Shown in pieces: positions 7,451-9,887 of a DNA stretch of 9,887 nt; the stretch's first letter is position 1; every line of letters starts with the position of its first letter. The stretch spans positions 1 through 9,887 of the forward strand of contig DHMD01000043.1 of assembly GCA_002405615.1 (NCBI GenBank), read 5' to 3'. The position numbers and the translations under genes were made by a program. Under the pieces are notes generated by a model. It worked only from the letters and a program-made list of their open reading frames with translations. It was not told the origin of the DNA and did not search any database. Origin of the DNA: Christensenella sp. UBA4651 (GTDB lineage: Bacteria > Bacillota > Clostridia > Christensenellales > UBA1242).

Positions 7451-7486
7451 ACAGGGTAAATTTTGAATATACTTTTAGACATAGAG

Positions 7487-7515
7487 ATTATACCAAAAAT
7501 TGTACAAAAAGTCAA
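7487..7515 (-). promoter_or_regulatory. gyrB promoter
   Basis: On the minus strand TTGACT (7515-7510) is followed by a 17-base spacer and a perfect TATAAT (7492-7487), with a TGG extension before the -10. This is close to the sigma-A consensus and should be strong. Transcription would start near 7480, giving a leader of about 110 bases ahead of the gyrB ATG. Confidence 0.85.
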
Positions 7516-7518
7516 TTT

Positions 7519-7527
7519 TTATTCACA
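7519..7527 (+). promoter_or_regulatory. DnaA-box match next to the gyrB -35
   Basis: TTATTCACA matches the DnaA-box consensus TTATNCACA exactly. It ends three bases upstream of the gyrB -35; read in the gyrB direction it is TGTGAATAA-N3-TTGACT. The same 18 bases match the ArgR-type ARG box at nearly every position, so ArgR is an alternative binder. Confidence 0.5.
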
Positions 7528-7641
7528 ATTTTTTATAGAATAATTATTGCCTTTTGCATACAAAGAAATTCGTTAAAATTATTTAATTTTTTGCATATTT
7601 TTATGCCAAAACCAATAAATATGTGTATTTTTAATAAATTT

Positions 7642-7650
7642 TGTGTATAA
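7642..7650 (-). promoter_or_regulatory. DnaA-box match next to the cvpA-like -35
   Basis: TTATACACA on the minus strand (TGTGTATAA on the + strand) is a second exact match to TTATNCACA. It is three bases upstream of the -35 of the divergent gene, so it stands in the same position and orientation relative to its promoter as the site beside gyrB. I found no other exact match in the window. Confidence 0.5.
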
Positions 7651-7653
7651 GTA

Positions 7654-7682
7654 TTGAAAATTATAAAATATTGTGCTATAAT
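7654..7682 (+). promoter_or_regulatory. Promoter of the cvpA-like gene
   Basis: TTGAAA (7654-7659) is separated by exactly 17 bases from a perfect TATAAT (7677-7682), with a TGC extension before the -10. Transcription would begin near 7689, about 50 bases before the ATG. The 126 bases between this promoter's DnaA-box site and the gyrB promoter hold no gene, only AT-rich DNA. Confidence 0.85.
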
Positions 7683-7738
7683 TAAGAGTAGTAAAGAAGT
7701 TTTATAGGGATTTGGAAAAAATAAAGGAGGGGCGGCTT

Positions 7739-8443
7739 ATGTTCTGGATAGACATTGCTATTTTTGTTGTACTCGTTGGGTATTTTATAGTCGGGCTAGT
7801 ACGTGGCTTTTTCCGTTCCTCCATGCGTTTCGGCAACACCGCACTAGCGTTATGCGCAGGAGTCCTCCTTGCCCCTACTCTCGCCCTTTTGTTTACCAAT
7901 GTTTTTCATTTGGACACACCGCTTTCACAGGTCATATCAAACTCAATTTCTAGTTATTGCGTATCAGACACAGGCACACAACTAGACAATACTTACCTAC
8001 ACAAATTCGCCGAATTAACTCTCGGACACGAATACTGGTTAGACTATGCTGGCGGCGTAGAATCGGCAGAATTTATCGCAAAATTGAGTTACGCAATCAC
8101 CGATTGCTTGATGGTTTTGTTTAGTTTCTTTATCGTATTTGGTCTAATGCGAATTATTGTGTCATTCATCTGCGGCTTTATCCGCTCAATCAATCGCAAA
8201 CGCTCATACGGTTGGATAGCCCGAGTCTCGGGCGCATTTGTTTCGCTAATTGAGGGTGCTTGTATGGTTTTTGTAACATTTTGCGTTATTGGTTCAATTA
8301 TGCCAGTTGCTCCCACCCTGCACCACACAATCCAAGACATACTAGCGAGTAACCCTGTAACAAATTGGCTATTTACCCTAACCCAAGACTTCCTAGACGC
8401 AGCGCTACTACCTTGGTTAATGAGGTTTTATATACAAATTTAA
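7739..8443 (+). CDS. CvpA-family integral membrane protein
   Basis: This 234-residue protein has four likely membrane segments, about 4-24, 32-55, 118-145 and 161-190. The first segment and its loop (DIAIFVVLVGYFIVGLVRGF, 5-24) follow the CvpA pattern, an Asp at the start of the helix and Gly-x-x-Arg-Gly-Phe at its end. The Arg-x-x-Gly-Ala-x-x-x-Leu-x-Glu-Gly stretch (162-173) fits the later conserved helix of the family. CvpA (colicin V production) proteins are small inner-membrane proteins of uncertain molecular function, linked to envelope processes and purine-operon contexts. The central soluble stretch (about 56-115) is longer than I expect for the family. The ATG at 7739 has AAAGGAGGGG ending seven bases upstream; an in-frame TTG at 7712 precedes that site and is rejected. 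It is divergent from gyrB and followed by a terminator, so it is a single-gene unit. The family call rests on pattern only. Confidence 0.7.
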   Translation: MFWIDIAIFVVLVGYFIVGLVRGFFRSSMRFGNTALALCAGVLLAPTLALLFTNVFHLDTPLSQVISNSISSYCVSDTGTQLDNTYLHKFAELTLGHEYWLDYAGGVESAEFIAKLSYAITDCLMVLFSFFIVFGLMRIIVSFICGFIRSINRKRSYGWIARVSGAFVSLIEGACMVFVTFCVIGSIMPVAPTLHHTIQDILASNPVTNWLFTLTQDFLDAALLPWLMRFYIQI

Positions 8444-8445
8444 TG

Positions 8446-8467
8446 CCGCAAATGCGGTTTTTATTTT
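8446..8467 (+). terminator. Intrinsic terminator of the cvpA-like gene
   Basis: A short GC-rich hairpin, CCGC (8446-8449) with GCGG (8454-8457), is followed by TTTTTATTTT. It begins two bases after the stop codon. The stem is short, so it may be leaky. Confidence 0.65.
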
Positions 8468-8494
8468 GCTAAAATTTTGCAATTCTCCAAAGAC

Positions 8495-8520
8495 AAAAAG
8501 AAAAAACAGGTTTCCCTGTT
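8495..8520 (-). terminator. Intrinsic terminator of the membrane-anchored protein gene
   Basis: On the minus strand AACAGG and CCTGTT (8520-8515 with 8510-8505) form a six-base-pair stem closed by a GAAA tetraloop. TTTT-C-TTTTT (8504-8495) follows. It lies 12 bases after the stop at 8533 and faces the terminator of the convergent cvpA-like gene. Confidence 0.85.
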
Positions 8521-8532
8521 CTCTCCAAAATT

Positions 8533-9339
8533 CTATTCACCGTCAGTACTTGGTGTATCACTAAACTCTGTCAAACCTTTGAGCAAAGCGTCAGTCATTT
8601 TCAACTCGCCATTGTACTTAAAAGTAATGCTTTGAGTTACAGATTTGTCGCCATCTTTCATTGTTACAGAGCATTTCTTAATCAAATTATTGCTAATTTG
8701 CAAGGTTTCGATAGTATTTTTATCAGTACTCTCGAGAGTTACGCTAGCAGCACCAGCAATAGCCTTTGAACCGCCAGTTACTTGCAAACTCTCGCTAGCA
8801 GGTCTAACAAATTCTGCCATAATGTTGTACAAGTTCTTTTCCAAGTTTCTAATCATCATACTAGCCTGTGGGAAAGTACTAGAAGCATAGCTTGTAGCCT
8901 CATTCATAGTAGCAAAGGTCTTGTAACCCTTTGTGTCGCCCTCTTTGCCGTTTACAGCAGTCTTGATAACATACCACTTGTACTCGTTTTCGGTGTCCTT
9001 AACTTTCATCTTACCGATGATAATACTACCAGAAGTGTAAGCACCATCTACGGCAGTACCGTCCTCTTTCACTTGAGCCTTGTTAAAGTCAATTCTTCCG
9101 ATTACATCACCAGAAGCATCACCCAATTTCACTGGGTTGTAAAAATACAATGAGTAGTACTCCGAATCAATCTGCAAGTACTTGGCACTGGCACTCTTCT
9201 CCTCCAAGCTTGCAAATGCGTCATCTGCCACTTTTTTGGCATTCTCCGCAGACATTCCAAACGGAATCAACAATATAATAGCAGCGATAATAATAACTGC
9301 TGCGATACAACCGAATACTATTCTCCCAATATTGTTCAT
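8533..9339 (-). CDS. Membrane-anchored extracytoplasmic protein, unknown function (268 aa)
   Basis: The protein has one hydrophobic segment at residues 5-27 (GRIVFGCIAAVIIIAAIILL within it), then a soluble domain of about 240 residues. This suggests a signal anchor with the domain outside the membrane; no lipobox cysteine or LPxTG sorting motif is present. The soluble part is rich in Ser, Thr, Lys and Asp. It reads as alternating beta strands (for example YYSLYFY at 61-67, SIIIGKMKV at 105-113, SVTMKDGDKSVTQSITFKYN at 224-243) with an amphipathic helix near 159-180. I recognise no family or catalytic motif. The ATG at 9339 is chosen because AAGGAGGAA (9352-9344) lies just upstream; the longer frame from a TTG at 9459 would run back through the promoter and a hairpin. 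It has its own promoter and terminator. A cell-surface role is inferred only from topology. Confidence 0.8.
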   Translation of the reverse strand: MNNIGRIVFGCIAAVIIIAAIILLIPFGMSAENAKKVADDAFASLEEKSASAKYLQIDSEYYSLYFYNPVKLGDASGDVIGRIDFNKAQVKEDGTAVDGAYTSGSIIIGKMKVKDTENEYKWYVIKTAVNGKEGDTKGYKTFATMNEATSYASSTFPQASMMIRNLEKNLYNIMAEFVRPASESLQVTGGSKAIAGAASVTLESTDKNTIETLQISNNLIKKCSVTMKDGDKSVTQSITFKYNGELKMTDALLKGLTEFSDTPSTDGE

Positions 9340-9362
9340 AGCATTCCTCCTTATCCAAATTA

Positions 9363-9379
9363 ATATGGAAGCACCATAT
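9363..9379. repeat. Small inverted repeat near the transcription start of the 268-aa protein gene
   Basis: ATATGG (9363-9368) and CCATAT (9374-9379) are reverse complements with a five-base spacer. The repeat lies at about +1 to +17 of the predicted transcript, a position where a repressor could block initiation. It is short, so it may be chance. Confidence 0.3.
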
Positions 9380-9385
9380 ACATTT

Positions 9386-9414
9386 ATATTACAATAGAAC
9401 GCAATTCTTGTCAA
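9386..9414 (-). promoter_or_regulatory. Promoter of the 268-aa membrane-anchored protein gene
   Basis: On the minus strand a perfect TTGACA (9414-9409) is followed by a 17-base spacer and TAATAT (9391-9386, four of six consensus bases). Transcription would begin near 9379, about 40 bases before the ATG. Confidence 0.75.
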
Positions 9415-9435
9415 CTTTTTTGAGCATAATAAAGT

Positions 9436-9464
9436 AAAATTTGGCAATATTTTTGCCAAATTTT
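9436..9464 (-). terminator. Long AT-rich hairpin, probable terminator of the right-edge gene
   Basis: AAAATTTGGCAA (9436-9447) and TTGCCAAATTTT (9453-9464) form a perfect 12-base-pair stem with a five-base loop. On the minus strand the stem ends in TTTT, then ACTTTATT. It lies about 66 bases after the stop of the right-edge gene and 20 bases upstream of the next promoter, which suits a terminator. The T-tract is partly inside the stem, so strength is uncertain. Confidence 0.6.
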
Positions 9465-9530
9465 GTAAAAAAACATAAGTTATTGATTTTGGCCAACTAC
9501 CGACTGTGGTTTATCTCGACTTTACACCCC

Positions 9531-9887
9531 TCATCTTTGCATAAGTTGTTCCAACTCCCGCTCTTTTTGCAGCAATTTCTCCTGTTCTAGGTCGAGGTCA
9601 TGCTGATACTCCATACAGTATTTCATCGCCGCAACGCTTAACCTCATATAGATGCTGTATCGGTCAAATCCGAACATATTTGTGTTTTTCCTTCCCATAT
9701 CGGCATAGAAACTCAATATAGCATTACTATACGCCTCTGCACTCACTTCACGCCACTTATCCGCCTTTCTGCGAATGTACTCCATTCCATACTGAATATC
9801 CTTTCTCTGCCTAATAATATCGTGAGTTTTTTCCTCTCTGATTTCACGCTCACGGTCTTGCTGCTTTTGCTTTTCAGTGTTCCTAGC
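9531..9887 (-). CDS. Charged coiled-coil protein of unknown function, C-terminal part (5' end outside window)
   Basis: The frame is open to the right edge, so 118 residues are visible and the start lies outside. The visible part begins with a highly charged helix (KQKQQDREREIREEKTHDII region, about residues 5-27 from the window edge). A middle section with aromatic residues follows (SNAILSFYADMGRKN and FGFDRYSIYMRLS). It ends in a second Glu/Gln/Leu-rich heptad-like helix finishing in LEQLMQR. An internal Met at 9785 could be taken as the start, but its nearest purine-rich site is about 13 bases away and the frame upstream remains coding-like, so I treat the gene as longer. No membrane segment, catalytic motif or known family is recognised. 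The probable terminator is at 9436-9464. Confidence 0.65.
   Translation of the reverse strand, partial: ARNTEKQKQQDREREIREEKTHDIIRQRKDIQYGMEYIRRKADKWREVSAEAYSNAILSFYADMGRKNTNMFGFDRYSIYMRLSVAAMKYCMEYQHDLDLEQEKLLQKERELEQLMQR

Noticed and set aside
7712..7738. cvpA-like start at the in-frame TTG at 7712
   Set aside because: The AAAGGAGGGG site lies after this TTG and at the right distance from the ATG at 7739.
7500..7738. A full replication origin in the gyrB-cvpA spacer
   Set aside because: There are only two exact DnaA boxes, no box cluster and no dnaA nearby. TAG/TAA triplets near 7683-7695 are too few to call a DnaA-trio.
8466..8482. TTGC-TAAAATTTT-GCAA imperfect inverted repeat between the two convergent terminators
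   Set aside because: It is asymmetric and AT-rich, and the clear terminators on each side explain the region without it.
9340..9459. Longer N-terminus of the membrane-anchored protein from a TTG at 9459
   Set aside because: It would run through a hairpin, the TTGACA promoter and the ribosome binding site. The ATG at 9339 directly follows that site.

Overview
The window looks like chromosomal DNA from a low-GC, Gram-positive bacterium of the Clostridia/Firmicutes type, probably an uncultured gut or rumen lineage. The reasons are purine-rich AGGAGG-type ribosome binding sites, AT-rich spacers with textbook sigma-A promoters (17-base spacings), intrinsic terminators after nearly every gene, a short GyrB of 636 residues without the proteobacterial insertion, and TGA used as a stop. 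No rRNA, tRNA, CRISPR, insertion sequence, integrase or phage gene is visible. This is mostly a housekeeping region; the interest lies in its regulatory DNA and in a few unusual proteins.

Layout from left to right. (1) The 3' end of a + strand gene encoding a Pro/Gln/Asn-rich low-complexity tail, closed by a terminator. (2) A 68-residue two-helix membrane protein with its own promoter, ending at a terminator that also serves the next, convergent gene. (3) On the minus strand, a monoglyceride-lipase-like alpha/beta hydrolase with its own promoter. (4) The gyrase genes gyrB then gyrA on the minus strand, 79 bases apart. gyrB has a strong promoter and a leader of roughly 110 bases containing a perfect 24-base palindrome. 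gyrA has a second, extended -10 promoter in the gap and a terminator at its end. (5) A 371-base divergent spacer between gyrB and a CvpA-family membrane protein gene. The two promoters are mirror images, and each carries an exact DnaA-box match (TTATNCACA) three bases upstream of its -35. (6) The cvpA-like gene, its terminator, and the convergent terminator of a minus-strand gene for a membrane-anchored extracytoplasmic protein. (7) The 3' part of a charged, coiled-coil protein gene that runs off the right edge.

The functional core is DNA gyrase: GyrB (ATPase/TOPRIM) and GyrA (breakage-reunion plus DNA-wrapping domain) form the A2B2 enzyme that introduces negative supercoils. GyrA here has an acidic insertion in the wrapping domain, a variant GyrA box and a long acidic tail. 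The other genes appear to be separate units with their own promoters and terminators. No new defence or mobile system is evident. The best candidates for something undescribed are the paired DnaA-box/promoter modules in the gyrB-cvpA spacer and the structured gyrB leader.
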